A stretch of DNA of 64,000 nt. Source: Antedon bifida (Eukaryota; Echinodermata; Crinoidea; Comatulida; Antedonidae). This document shows positions 45,043 through 58,800 of the stretch, one piece after another. How positions within the stretch are numbered: position 1 is the first letter of the stretch; each line of letters begins with the position of its first letter. The stretch covers positions 14,138,501 through 14,202,500 of the forward strand of contig OY727094.1 in the NCBI GenBank assembly GCA_963402885.1. Direction: 5' to 3'. Below the pieces are notes generated by a model. It searched no databases. It worked only from the letters and a program-made list of their open reading frames with translations, and was not told the origin of the DNA. Position numbers and translations under genes: made by a program.

Positions 45043-46819
45043 TTAGACTGTTTCTAGTAATTCTACAATATCCATTCTCTCAACTGTTCTCAAGGCTTTT
45101 ATTACTTCCTGTCGTTGGTTCACATCTCTTCCTTGCTTACATCGCCATTGTACCAGTGATTCAATAGTTGCTTCTACAGTAAGCATTGAATATTTTCTCT
45201 CATTTTGTGTTAGCTCAACATCAGCAATACCAAGACCCCTGCAAAAACTCTTCCATTCTGTCATCTTCTCAGAAATTATCAGGAAGTCCAAGTCTGTTAA
45301 GCATCCTGTAAAAACACATTTAATTGACTTCGTTAAATAAAATACATTTGGTTGTTTTTCTTCAAACACTGAGGTGCTGAAATTGTTTTGTTTTTATATA
45401 TTTAAGCAAATTTCCAAGGATATCTATCATTATTTAAGTTGGCAATCCATTCACAAGACAAACATATACACAAGATGCTCTACATAAACAAAGTCTTATT
45501 ACAAATCTTTGCGAGTGGAGTTGTATTTGTCATTAGAAAAAATCCTGACATATGACAGGACTTGAACCCAGGACCCATGGATTGGTAGCCAAATTGGTAG
45601 CAAGCTTAATCATGTTTAAACATTTCTTGTTTATTAAATGATTGCTGATGACAATATAAAATAGTGATTATTGCTACAGTAGTATCAGGTATACAAATAA
45701 TATTTTTTTAAAAATAATAATCATTACCCACCTTGTCCTGATTGGTCTGTAAACACTGGAACTTCTGAACTGACATCATCTTTGTATTCATGCCTTGTAC
45801 ACAGGCTATCAGCTAAATCAACTCGTCCTTGTTGTTTTAAAGCCTTTATCATTGTAGGTAGTTGATATGCTTCTGCATGTTGCCAGCTATTTCTCCATTG
45901 AACCAAAACTTCCATCATGGCATCTTCTACATGTTTGTTTTTGCCTGCAATTTTACCAACGTTTTCCCATTTGATTCCAAGTCGCACTGCTAGTCTTCTC
46001 CAACTTTCACCTAAGTTGTCACAGATGAATAGAAGATCTTGATCATCAAAACAAGCTGTGAAATAATAAAAATAATATCAAGAGAATGCTTTGTTAAAAT
46101 TAATATATTATTGATTAATTATATCATAAGAAGGAAATTTATTAAACAATAAAACATTTAATAGACATTCTATTTTTATTGCCGGTAAGAGTGATTTTTT
46201 TCTTATCAGGTTAAGGTAGAAATCATAATAATCCATGAGCCTACAGTAATTATTAATTATTTTCTATAAAGAACTATAAGATAGCTGCCCTTCCTAAATA
46301 TAATTAAGCACTCTAACCCTCTAAAAAATCAAGGATTTTGATATGTTTCAAACCCAGGGATTTCAGTTTCATAGATTGCAGAAAACCATTGCTGTATGCT
46401 TATTAGAAGCACTTAAAATGCCCCAATTAATGGCATAATCAACTTCATGAATTCATGATTTCTGAGAATTATAGGAAAAAAGTAATGATGCTGGCATTCA
46501 GGCTATACATATGAATGCAATATACCTGAATGTTTGATAATCTCTGGCAGTTCATCCTTAATGTATTTCTCAAACTGCTTAGCAAGATCATTACGACCAT
46601 GTTGTCTTAGTGCAGTACATAATACTTGTTGCTGATTAAGGTCACTACCAATGCCGCTTCTCCAATGTTCTACCATGTTTGCTGTAGCTTTATCTGTCTG
46701 TTCTTTATCAAATATAGTATTCACCTTAGACCATGTAAGCCCCAAACGAACACCAAATCGTCTGCAGGAAAGATCCATCTCTCTGGACACTTTGTCAATA
46801 GTTAGGTCATCCACATAGT
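45043..46819 (-). other. Three consecutive single-exon death domains of the ROCO protein
   Basis: Exons 46526-46819, 45732-46055 and 45043-45305 each encode one death fold. All share the core pattern W/C-R-x-x-x-x-x-L-G (CRRFGVRLGLTW, WRRLAVRLGIKW, WKSFCRGLGI), then a W-R pair (VEHWRSG, LVQWRNS, LVQWRCK), and end in an AL(R/K)..GR.DL(A/V) type helix. Each begins two bases into a codon after a one-base overhang, so all exon borders here are phase 1. The last exon ends the protein at LLETV. Confidence 0.85.
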
Positions 46820-49800
46820 CTGTATCAAAAAGCAAAATTATGAATCAATTGTGTTTTTAATCCTATTAAAAAAGTAGGTTAAACATAATCATTATTTTAT
46901 CCTAATTGATACCTTTGTTATCCTTGACATCTGACATCTTCCTTAGTTTACTAGATCCTTTAACTTTTAATTTTAAAGATGTTTTATGAGCCTTAGCAAC
47001 GGTATCGGTATCGTCAGTATCAGATTCTGGATCTATGTTGTTCTGTCTACCAGCTTCTTTTGAGGTAGAAGCTACAATGACAATATAAAAACAAAATAGT
47101 GATAAAGTTAAACCAAGATGTACAATTGCTTGTTTTGTATTGTTATTTTATGTATTGTTACTCTTTTAGATCTAATAATCATACACTTAATTTAGCAAAG
47201 TAAATTATGAATGCATTAGTTCGGCAATTCAGGAATTTGATTTAAAAATGATGACCTTCAAAAATATACACTAATGATAATTTCTGTATCAGCTGAACAG
47301 TTTTTCATTTATAATAAATCCTTTACCATCAACTGTAGACTTGTTGGCATATATTGTGCTGTATAGTGTATAGTGAATTCAATTCAATTGCATTCAATCT
47401 ATCGCATGGTTTGAACCTAGCATTGTGTATGATAATGACAAATATTCATAATAAATCTTTTACCATCAACTGCACCTTTGTTATCCTTCTTGTACTTGGA
47501 GGAAAATAATCTCTTCACTTTATGAGTGAATCTTTGAAGTCTTGAAGTGGAAGCTTGTGCACTGCTATGACCATCACTGTCAGAATCTAGAGCTATGCTT
47601 TGTTTTGTACTATCTCTCGATTCAGATGCTAAATAAAAATAAATTGAAAAGCAACATTTTAAAAACTGTATAAAACTAGATGTACATTTACAATAACATT
47701 TTTTTTAAATCTGTGGATTATCACAAATGATGATGGCACAGACTTATTATATAAATCTAAAAAAGGTTTGGTTTTTTTTACTTCAATCATTTTATGGCAT
47801 TTATATAATAGAACAAATAATATTCATTTTTACATGAATGATGCAAATAAAATGTCTTATTATAATATCCATTAAGTATACTTAATTAAATAAAGAATAT
47901 ATATATTCTTTATTTTCAAAATTGTTAACTTGAATCCTCATACATTTTGTTTGGGTTGAGAAAAAAGTTTTTTTTTTATTTTACATCATCCTAAAATTTT
48001 AACCTATATCAGTGAAACTGATGGATAATACAAACACAAATTCTCTACCTTTTAGTACATTGTCTCCAAACAGATTACGGTAACGTTTCACTTCCATTCC
48101 TCTGCTTCCACATGGCAACACATCTTGATCAAATTTGCGTACAACATGCATATGAGTAGGTTCACCTTTTGAAGCACACACACAAGGGATGTACATCTTT
48201 ACTTTAACACCATGTGCATTCTTCTCACTCAAAAAGTGTAATTCTTTTTCAAGAAAAGTTAGTACCTAGAAAATAAAATAATTTGATTTGGTTGATTATA
48301 TTGCTACCCACAAAAAAAGTAGTATTTATTATTTAAAATAATTATACAAACTAAAAATTACTAAATGGAGCAGAATGACAACATGTAAGCATGCTTCAGA
48401 ATGGGATCACCAAAACATATTCAAATACAACATACATTTATTAAGTGTACATTACAGTACAACAAAAAGTGTACTCTAATATTCAAAATTTGCTTTTCCA
48501 TTATGTATAAGTTTTATAAATGATCAAAACAATTTTTAATTATTAATTATTATATATTGTTTAATTATCTTTAATAATAAAAAATGTTAATACTCTACAT
48601 ATCCAACTCATTAATATTATTTTTACATTAACTTACCTTCTTACATATGCTAGGTTTTGGATCATCATCTTCAGGAAGGCCAGCAGCATTCATGATGTCT
48701 GTTCTAACTATTGTTGTCTGCAATATCAAAATTAATGTAGTAGTTGTTTTATAATTGTTTCTCTTTAATTTTCATGAAATAAATTGCCACTAATTCTATA
48801 ATCTCTATAGATAAGTGCTATATTTTTCACCGATATTCTGCCCTATGTTTTTGTCTGCCCTATGTAATGCTTAGTGTTTTCTATTTATATTTATAATAAT
48901 TTTTACGAATTAATAGACGCTTACTATATAACTTTACAATAAAATTTAATGTTTTTTGTTATTAAATTTTATTGTAAAGATATTAATTTTTGTTCAGGTA
49001 AAGGTTGTACAAGCGTTTGTTCTTTATTTTAGTCTCTTTCCATTTTACTGTTAATTTGATATGTTATATCTAAAATGGAGAATTTAACTGAAAATGATAA
49101 TGTTTCTATTATAATTTTATCTGAGACTGATATTTTCTGAGAGGTAATTAAACTTTTAGATTTATGTTTTGTTTTAGCAACAGTATTATAGCATCAATTT
49201 TATAATAGAAAACGAAAAAACGCAATCATTTTATTTGTCATTGACTTCTGCTATCAACACATTCTTCCCGGTTAAATCCATTAAGATACATCCAACTGAT
49301 AAGCCATGGATTTCGCAACAAGCAAAGGATCTTATAATGAAACGTCAACACGCTTTTACTAATCATGGTAAATCGCTGCAATGGAAATTCTATAGGAATA
49401 TGGTACAAAAAGTGATCAAGAAAGACAAAATGAACTTTTACAATGAACGCTTATTAAACTTAAAAGCCACTAATCCCCATAAATGGCACCAAGGCGTGCA
49501 GATGTTAGCTAATAAAACTAAACCCCAACCACTTATTAGTGTAGAGGATATTCCGCAGGATGACTATCATGGTATAAGTAATTTTGTAAACAACCATTTT
49601 GCTATAACTTCCCAAAGCAGACCTAGTATTGATTTATGTAAGCTTCCTACGTATTTACCTGCCAATAAACCCCCTAATGTAAAAGAATGGGAAATGTACA
49701 ATCAATTAAGAAAAGTTAAAGTAAATAAGTCCCCGGGCCCTGATAATGTGCCTAACAGATTAATAAGAGATTTTGCATGCGAACTAAGCATCCCTATGAC

Positions 49801-52800
49801 TAATATCTTAAATGCCTCCCTCAGTGAGGGTCATGTCCCAACTATGTGGAAGGATGCTATTGTTACTCCGGTTCCCAAAGAAAATGGTTGTACTAGGGTT
49901 GACAAATTTCGACCAATCTCGCTTACATGTATCCTAGCTAAGGTAGCTGAGGGCTTCATTAAAAAATGGCTCTTAACAGATATCGAGAAAAATCTTGATA
50001 ACAACCAATATGGTTGCCGTAAACACTTTTCTACAACCCATAATTTGGTTGATCTACTAAATGTGTTCTATGAAGGTAGTAACATTCCCAAATCTGTTGG
50101 TCAGTTAGTTTTAACTGACTTTAGTAAAGCATTCGATTGTGTTGACCACACAATAGCAGTTTCTAAATTAGTAACACTTGGCTGTAGACCTGAAATTGTA
50201 CCGTGGTTAATTAGCTTTTTGTCAAACAGAACCCAACAAGTACGCTATAAATCTACATTATCAATGAGTGTTAATCTAACATGTGGCGTCCCTCAAGGCA
50301 CACTCCTTGGGCCTATGATCTTTCTTGCTCTAATTAATGATGCCATGCAAGACTCGCCATGTAAAACTTGGAAATATGATTTGTGCATAGGACAGATAGT
50401 AAAAAAGGATGAAATTTCCTCAATTCAGAATGATGTTGCTTTACTGAATGTATGGTCTAATGAAAACAAACTAAAACTTAACCCAACTAAATGTAAAACT
50501 ATGTATTTTAACTTTCAAAGAAATCAATATGAACATGAACCCCTTTTGATTGGTAATGCTACAATTGAAATCGTTAATGAAACTAAGTTACTAGGTTTAT
50601 GGATACAAGCCAACCTCAAATGGGACCGTAATGTTAAAGAAATTGTATCCAAAGCCAGCAGACGTCTGCATATATTGTGTAGATTAAGAAAGTTCAATCT
50701 TCCGAAATTTGATCTTGTAGATGTATTTAAGAGTTACATAAGACCAAGTGTTGAATATGCTGTCCCAGTATGGCATTCTAGTCTCACTAAGAAACAAAGT
50801 GATATGATAGAATCTGTCCAAAAAAGGGCTTGCAGAATAATATTGTGTAATGACTACATATGTTATGACCAAGCACTCAATGATCTTTCTTTAGACACTT
50901 TATCTGATAGAAGGCATAATCTATGCTATAAGTTTGCTCTGAATTGTTCAAAAAGTATTCATTTTGGAAAATGGTTTCCAGTGAAGAATGTAAGTAACAT
51001 GAAACTAAGACGTGTAAAGTATCAACAACCCAAATGCAGAGTTGAAAGATATAGAAAAAGTGCAATACCATACCTTATCTCGCTTCTAAATGAATAATCA
51101 TTATATATCACCCAGTACAGCTATGCAATTCTTATTGGTCCTTTTTGGTGTTTTTTTTTCTATTTTAATATTTTAATGCTAAACTTGTTGAATGTTCCTG
51201 TATTGTATTTCTTGTGTAAATTGCCTCCTTTTTTATATATAATTATCATTGGTTTTATACTTTTATACAAATTTTAATATTGAGAAAATGTAAATATCTT
51301 TGTAATTCAGCTAAGGCTGCGATGATGATAGTGAAATAAATGAAATGAAATGAAAATGAAAATATTATCAAGTCAAGTCTACCTGGAACAAACGGCAATT
51401 GTTGATGGTAGCTACATTTAGAACCACAAGATGATGGCCATCAACATTCAGTTCTACATGCTCATAAGACAATGTAGGCTCAACATCTTCCATTTGAAAT
51501 TCCTCGATAAATTTAGTTGCAACACGTTGGAAGAGATCATCTGGTAGGTAGCCATCAAAGTCATGAAAGAGAGAAATAGCACGCTTCTCTTCATATTTAA
51601 CAGCCTTTGTATTATCACGTTGGGGCTTTAGGCGTGAAAGAACATAGAACGTTCGTCCAACATTCTATAGAAACAAAAATGAAACTTAAATAGTATTAAT
51701 GGAATATATGAAAAAATAATTGAACTAAATATTTTAAATAAAATAAAAATACAGTACCTCTTTACTCCTTTTTTCACACATTAACCCAAAGGTTTGCATG
51801 AGAGACACAAAGAAAATAATCATCTCATCTGACTCATCCTTCCATATTTCCTGTAACAGTTTTTCATCTAGTTTTCCCCCATTTAAATTTCTCCAAAGCT
51901 GTTTCAGAGATGGCTAAAAAAATATATAAGCACAAAAGTGTAATTTGTCAAAGCAACAAAGTAATTATTATTCTTCTGGTCAGTAGAACCTCTCCTTTGG
52001 GAAAACCTTATTGAAACTTACTTGTGAAATGAATGAGAGGCAGATTAACACCACAGCTAACCTCTATTAAGGGGACACTTTGGTGGGTCTTCCCTTAAAC
52101 CTTATTCAAACTTACTGGTGAAATGAATGAGAGGCAGATTAACACCACGGCTAACCTCTATTAAGGGGACACTTTCTTGGGTCTTCTCTTAAACCTTATT
52201 AAAACTTACTTGTGAAATGAATGAGAGGCAGATTAACACCATAGCTAACCTCTATTAAGGGGACACTTTGTTGAGTCTTCCCTTAAACCTTATTAAAACT
52301 TACTTGTGAAATGAATGAGAGACAGATTAACACCATAGTTAACCTCTATTAAGGGGACACTTTGTTGAGTCTTCCCTTAAACCTTATTAAAACTTACTTG
52401 TGAAATGAATGAGAGGCAGATTAACACCATGGCTAACCTCTATTAAGGGGACACTTTGTTGGGTCTTCCCTTAAACCTTATTAAAACTTACTTGTGAAAT
52501 GAATGAGAGGCAGATTAACACCACAGCTAACCTCTATTAAGGGGACACTTTGTTGGGTCTTCCCTTAAACCTTATTAAAACTTACTTGTGAAATGAATGA
52601 GAGGCAGATTAACACCACGGCTAACCTCTATTAAGGGGACACTTTGTTGGGTCTTCCCTTAAACCTTATTAAAACTTTCTTGTGAAATGAATGAGAGGCA
52701 GATTAACACCATGGCTAACCTCTATTAAGGGGACACTTTGTTGGGTCTTCTCTTAAACCTTATTAAAACTTACTTGTGAAATGAATGAGAGGCAGATTAA

Positions 52801-55800
52801 CACCATGGCTAACCTCTATTAAGGGGACACTTTGTTGGGTCTTCCCTTAAACCTTATTAAAACTTACTTGTGAAATGAATGAGAGGCAGATTAACACCAC
52901 AGCTAACCTCTATTAAGGGGACACTTTGTTGGGTCTTCCCTTAAACCTTATTAAAACTTACTTGTGAAATGAATGAGAGGCAGATTAACACCACGGCTAA
53001 CCTCTATTAAGGGGACACTTTGTTGGGTCTTCCCTTAAACCTTATTAAAACTTACTTGTGAAATGAATGAGAGGCAGATTAACACCATGGCTAACCTCTA
53101 TTAAGGAATTACTTTGTTGGGTCTTCTCCTAATGAGAGTGCTACAGTAATATGTTTACAAATACATATTTTAATATTAGAATATAATAGAATTAATAAGG
53201 TATAATTTCGTTCTCTGTGTGGCAGATTTTAGAGCTAAATCCATCACACTAAAAAAAAATTACCACAATGTTTACGTCTGATATTCACCAATGATTGACA
53301 CCACTCAAAGGAGTGAAGTTTGCTAACCTGAATGCTGGGATCTATAACTGTGATGATTGTTTTAAACTTGTCAACTACTCCCATCAAATCTATAACAATT
53401 TTTTCTTTGAGGATCTTGTCATCTGGGTAGAACAGAATTTCGCCGATGTCGTGCAAGTACTCAAGAAACAGTTTTCTGTCAGTTATCTTACAACGAGCAA
53501 GTAAACCATTAATCTAAAACGTAAATAAATATCATAATGAAAAAAAAAATGTTGATTAATTACAAACTGGTTTTCTGTTGATGTTATCATTCGTTTCGTT
53601 GTTGAAAGGTTGTTTATATAGGACATAATACTTTATCATACAAGGGTAGATTTGAAATCTAAAATTTTCCCAACCAACAGTAAACTCAAGGTTCACCACT
53701 TATTTCAATAATTATTAAAGGACAAAAAATGTTCCTTTTGTTTTGGTACTTGGTACTCTTAAACTAAAACTGCACCGTTCCTGTTTGATAAACATTTGTT
53801 GAAGATTCACCATAAACAGTCAATTAACACAGACAAAAAAGCAGGGATTACTGTTATATTACTATCAATAACAAACTTGTATCCCACACAATTTCAAATG
53901 TAATGAAACAAGTTTGCTTTTTTAATTTAATTAACACCATTCAATGCAACACTCAGAAAACAGGGGTTATTGCTTCAAATGTAATGGATGTTAAACATTA
54001 AAAGACACATTCATCAATCAATTTGTTAAAGAAATTTATTCTAACCTCAGATGTTGGTAGATATAGTTTGTTTTTTCGTAACTGTTGTATTTCCACCAGT
54101 ACTTGTAGCCATTTGATTGGCAAAGTAAGAATCATCATCTGGACTAATTTTTGTATTTGGAGGATGATTTTAGAGGCACCACTCTTTTCAAATGAGACAC
54201 TGTTTTCAATGGTAAAGAGCTCTCCTTGATACACCATGTCCTCAAATGGTTTTCCTTCCAGGGCTTTCCAAAGTATATTCTCTATTTCTTTTACCTAAAA
54301 TAAATAACATCATATTGGAATTATACTTACGTCAGGGGAAGATTTAGAGTGTGCCTAGCCAACCCCAACCTCTTTTGTAAAGTGCAAAAAGTGTTTCATT
54401 TAAGTTATGTTACGCATTTACTTACCCAGTGTACATTATATAATTATGCCAATATAAGAAAACAAATTCAAAATGTGTGCTAAATCATAGATATTTGTAT
54501 ACCCTTTTATTTGTTTTATTATATCCAAATGAAAAATAAAATTAAGTTAAGTTAATCAGTTAATCATAAGCCAGAACAGTACAGTAGTATGCGCATGACA
54601 TGACGTATATAACAATCATACATGATTGCCAATGTTAGAGATGAAACTACATATTGTTTCCAATGAATTAATGACAATATACAATTTTGTACTGTTTAAA
54701 AGGAAATGTGATGACATATGTACCCTTTGTTGTCTTTCTTGTTCAGTTTTACCAAGGCTCTCATAATGTGTACCAATCAGCATTATCTTGTTATTTTGCC
54801 CTTTTCTTACGTTTACAAAAACTGAACGAATCCAAAACAGAATGAAGTCAAGATTTGTCATTCGATGTTCATACATTTTTCCCTAAATAAAAAAAAAATG
54901 AACAAAATTTACATTTTAAATTCTTAAAGTTCTATAGTTTGAAACATTGTGCTAAATTATCTATTATTATTAGCTGCAGCACAAATTTATATAGAAAAAC
55001 AACACTATCATGGAAGTGGAAATAACAACAATCATATATCAGGCATCTGCTATTAACAACACTATCATGGAAGTGGAAATAACAACAATCATATATCAGG
55101 CATCTGCTATTAACAACACTATCATGGAAGTGGAAATAACAACAATCATATATCAGGCATCTGCTATTAACAACACTATCATAGAAGTGGAAATAACAAC
55201 AATCATATATCAGACATCTGCTATTAATAACACTATCATGGAAGTGGAAATAACAACAATCATGTATCAGACATCTGCTATTAACAACACTATCATGGAA
55301 GTGGAAATAACAACAATCATATATCAGGCATCTGCTATTAACAACACTATCATAGAAGTGGAAATAACAACAATCATATATCAGACATATGCTATTAACA
55401 ACACTATCATGGAAGTGGAAATAACAACAATCATATATCATGCATCTGCTATTAACAACACTATCATGGAAGTGGAAATAACAACAATCATATATCAGGC
55501 ATCTGCTATTAACAACACTATCATGGAAGTGGAAATAACAACAATCATATATCAGGCATCTGCTATTAACAACACTATCATGGAAGTGGAAATAACAACA
55601 ATCATATATCAGACATCTGCTATTTGCACAGTTTGTGTTAAGGTGAAGGATAACATGAAGGAAACATTTTATTTATGTACAATTACATAAACATTTGAAA
55701 TTTGTAAAATCTACTTACAGTTGTTGGATCACAAACTTTAGCTGGGGCATTAAGACCTTCATTCAGGTTGAATACCACACATACAACAGCATAAGATACC

Positions 55801-58800
55801 ATGAATATCTAGTAAACATAATCATAATAGTCAATATTACAAACTGTTTATACACATGTGTCAGATACTGGCACAACTGATTATTTGATACTTTTGTTTT
55901 CCTCACAAAGTGTATGTTCACCTTGGAACATTTACAATCTTAATCATTGGTTTAATAAATAATGAATGTTTAATATCACATTCTTTCTTTTCTATCCCTC
56001 TCTGCTAATAATACATTATATTACATCAATTAATACTATTTTACTTAAAGTCTCCCAAAACTGGACACCCTTTGGCTGGCAATATGTCTGGGTTTACAGA
56101 AATTCTGATATTCCAAATGTATTTTTAAAGGTAAAACAGAATTTGGAACTTTTGACCTCAATTCTGGTTTTGGTTTAAGGTAATCAGAGACTAGAGACTA
56201 AGTTGATTGTATTCAAATTAAATGAAGAATAAAATAATTTATAATATTGTAATAATAATTGTATTTTATATCTGATACTGACATATTGTACTATATTAGA
56301 TCCACCTTGGAGGAAGATTATAGGTTCTTAACTTCAAATCAAGTGAGCAAGCTTTTTGATTTCAGTGCTGATATTGTAACAAGGCCAAAAGACAAAGTAT
56401 ACATTGAAACTAACAGAAGCTCAGAAGAAGGCATGTATATTGAATATTGACGGCAAAACTAATCTCTATTAATAAAAATTAAATACACCAATAAAATTTA
56501 CCCGTTGTATCACATGGTAAATTGGTTGACCACCAAAGTCCCAGATATTCATAACAAACTTGTTGCTATCCACTTTAGAGTCACCACCTTCTCTTGCAGA
56601 GCGAAGTTTGCTTACAAATTTGTTCCTGAACCCTTTAGGAATTTCTGGTTTTTCTTCATACACTGGTTCTGTTGTGATAAAACACATACAACAACTTGCA
56701 TTAGGTCTCATATGTGATTACCAACTATAACTTTTTTATTTAAAGAAAAAGTATTTCCAATGCAATATTTAAGTATTCTAAACCTTATCCTTTCCAATCA
56801 ATAGTTTAGTGATGAGTTTATTTAACCACATTGTACTGCAAGTTGAATAGATTACACAGCAGTGTCATACAATATACAAATATTAATATTAACTGTCAAA
56901 GTAACTTGCAAGATAATATATGTTCATTAGCAGACACTGATGATTATGATTAAATTTCCGCTCCTTTAATCATTTCAATATTTAGCACTTTAGTCTTTAT
57001 TTCTGATATCATTAATATGTATGAACAGCAAAATCAAACACATTTCAAAATAAATATTTACCCTCTTTTTGTGGGCTTGGCATTGGATTTGTTCTTTTTG
57101 ATGTTTCACCAGATTTGGCTTCCTGTTTTGATGTTAATGCTTCTGTGGGGTTTTTCTCTTTCTCAGGTCTACTTTCTGAAAAATGTGTTAATATAATTAA
57201 AGATGCTACCTTGTTATAAATAGCATAATGTATTAACATTCATCATTATGCTTTATAATCAAATTAACTTGGCAAGAACAAAGTTTAGTGTAATGAATCA
57301 TTTGTTGCCGATTCCAACCTGATCCAATTTGCCATCATTATTATAATATGTGTATCTTTTGCATTCTCTATTTGAATTCAAATGTCACAGAAGTAATCAC
57401 AGCAAAATGTTGTATAAACCTCTCTTTTATCCACTTCTATATTAAATTTATTTAAAAAAATCTCTTTTGTACCAATTTTATATTGACTGGTATTTTGTGC
57501 CTTTTATATTTATACTTTTAAATTTATTTTACAGCAGATTACTGAATTAACTTTCATTAAAATCTTTTACCAGATTTTGTTTCCTGCTTTGATGGTCCTG
57601 CTCTTGGTGTGTATCCTTTTGTATGGCGTGGACTTTTCAACATTTGTTTAACTGTGACATCAGTGACGGCATCCTGATACATGTCTAAAGCTTTTAAATT
57701 AAAAAATGTTAATAAAATCATGTATATATTATTTTATTTCTTACACAGTTACATACTTTGAAACTATTTTTATGATGTTGTTGCAATAATTTAAAAACTA
57801 ATTTATCCTCAAATTGAATTTAAATAACGTGTATGTTTATATGGTAGTGGTTTTCTCCATGCATTTATGAAATATCAAAGTGTGTGCAAGAACTAGTCAC
57901 AAATTGTCACGCAAATATTAAACCTAGAGTGTCTTTTAAATTGATTTACAATGACATGATATAAGAACAACAATTATTTGGTAAAAAAAATAAAAAACAA
58001 GTTGTGACATGACAGTGCATGAGTCAGGGGTGAATTTTAAATTTGGAGTGGAGTTGTGGCTTGGTGGTTATGGTGCTTGGCTACCAATTCAAGGGTCCTG
58101 GGTTCAAGTCCTGTCATATGTCAGGATTTTTTCTAATGACAAATTACAACTCCACTCCCAAAGACTTGTAATAAGACTTTGTTTATTGTTATGTAGAGCA
58201 TCTTGTGTATGTTGGTCTTGTGAACAGGATTTCCACCTTTAAGAAGGATAGTGAATTAATTCGCTTATGGATATACTTGGCAATTTTGCAAAATAAATTA
58301 AAAAATATAAATAAATCATCTATTTTGGTTGCAGCATGTATCTGAATAAAGTGAATACTTACAAATATCCTGCGTTGTTTCTTTCAACATTTCTTTGTTA
58401 CTGGCATCTGGTGTACACACCGTTGTTTTTACCATTGCATCTGTTATTATATGCAATGGATTAAACCTATGACAAAATGACATTATATAATTATAAAAGA
58501 ATGTTTGCATTAATAATAAAACAGAAAATAATTTGATGGTATACTGCAATTACATTGTTTTTACGTTGCATTAAAATCTTATTTTAAACCCTCAACATAC
58601 CAAGAACACTAAAGGGCCAAATACTTTAAAAACAATTTTAATAGTAAATTTTAATCAACTATATTCTTTCTCTTTTACATTGTGATATTTAGATTATTTA
58701 TATTTAGATTATGAGGATCCCAATAAAAATAAGATATTTAAGCTATTTTGGCTAGCTATGTGTATGGGTGACCGGAATACAAGCTTTACTTTGATGGTCA

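Noticed and set aside
51985-53125. CRISPR-like array
   Set aside because: The repeats are contiguous tandem units of about 95 bp without unique spacers, in an intron of an animal gene.
53295-54229. Plus-strand frames opposite exons 53328-53513 and 54046-54294
   Set aside because: They are antisense shadows of ROCO exons with correct splice sites and family-like sequence on the minus strand.
54932-55690. 226-codon (+) and 169-codon (-) open frames
   Set aside because: They translate the 57-bp tandem array inside a ROCO intron and have no non-repeat domain.
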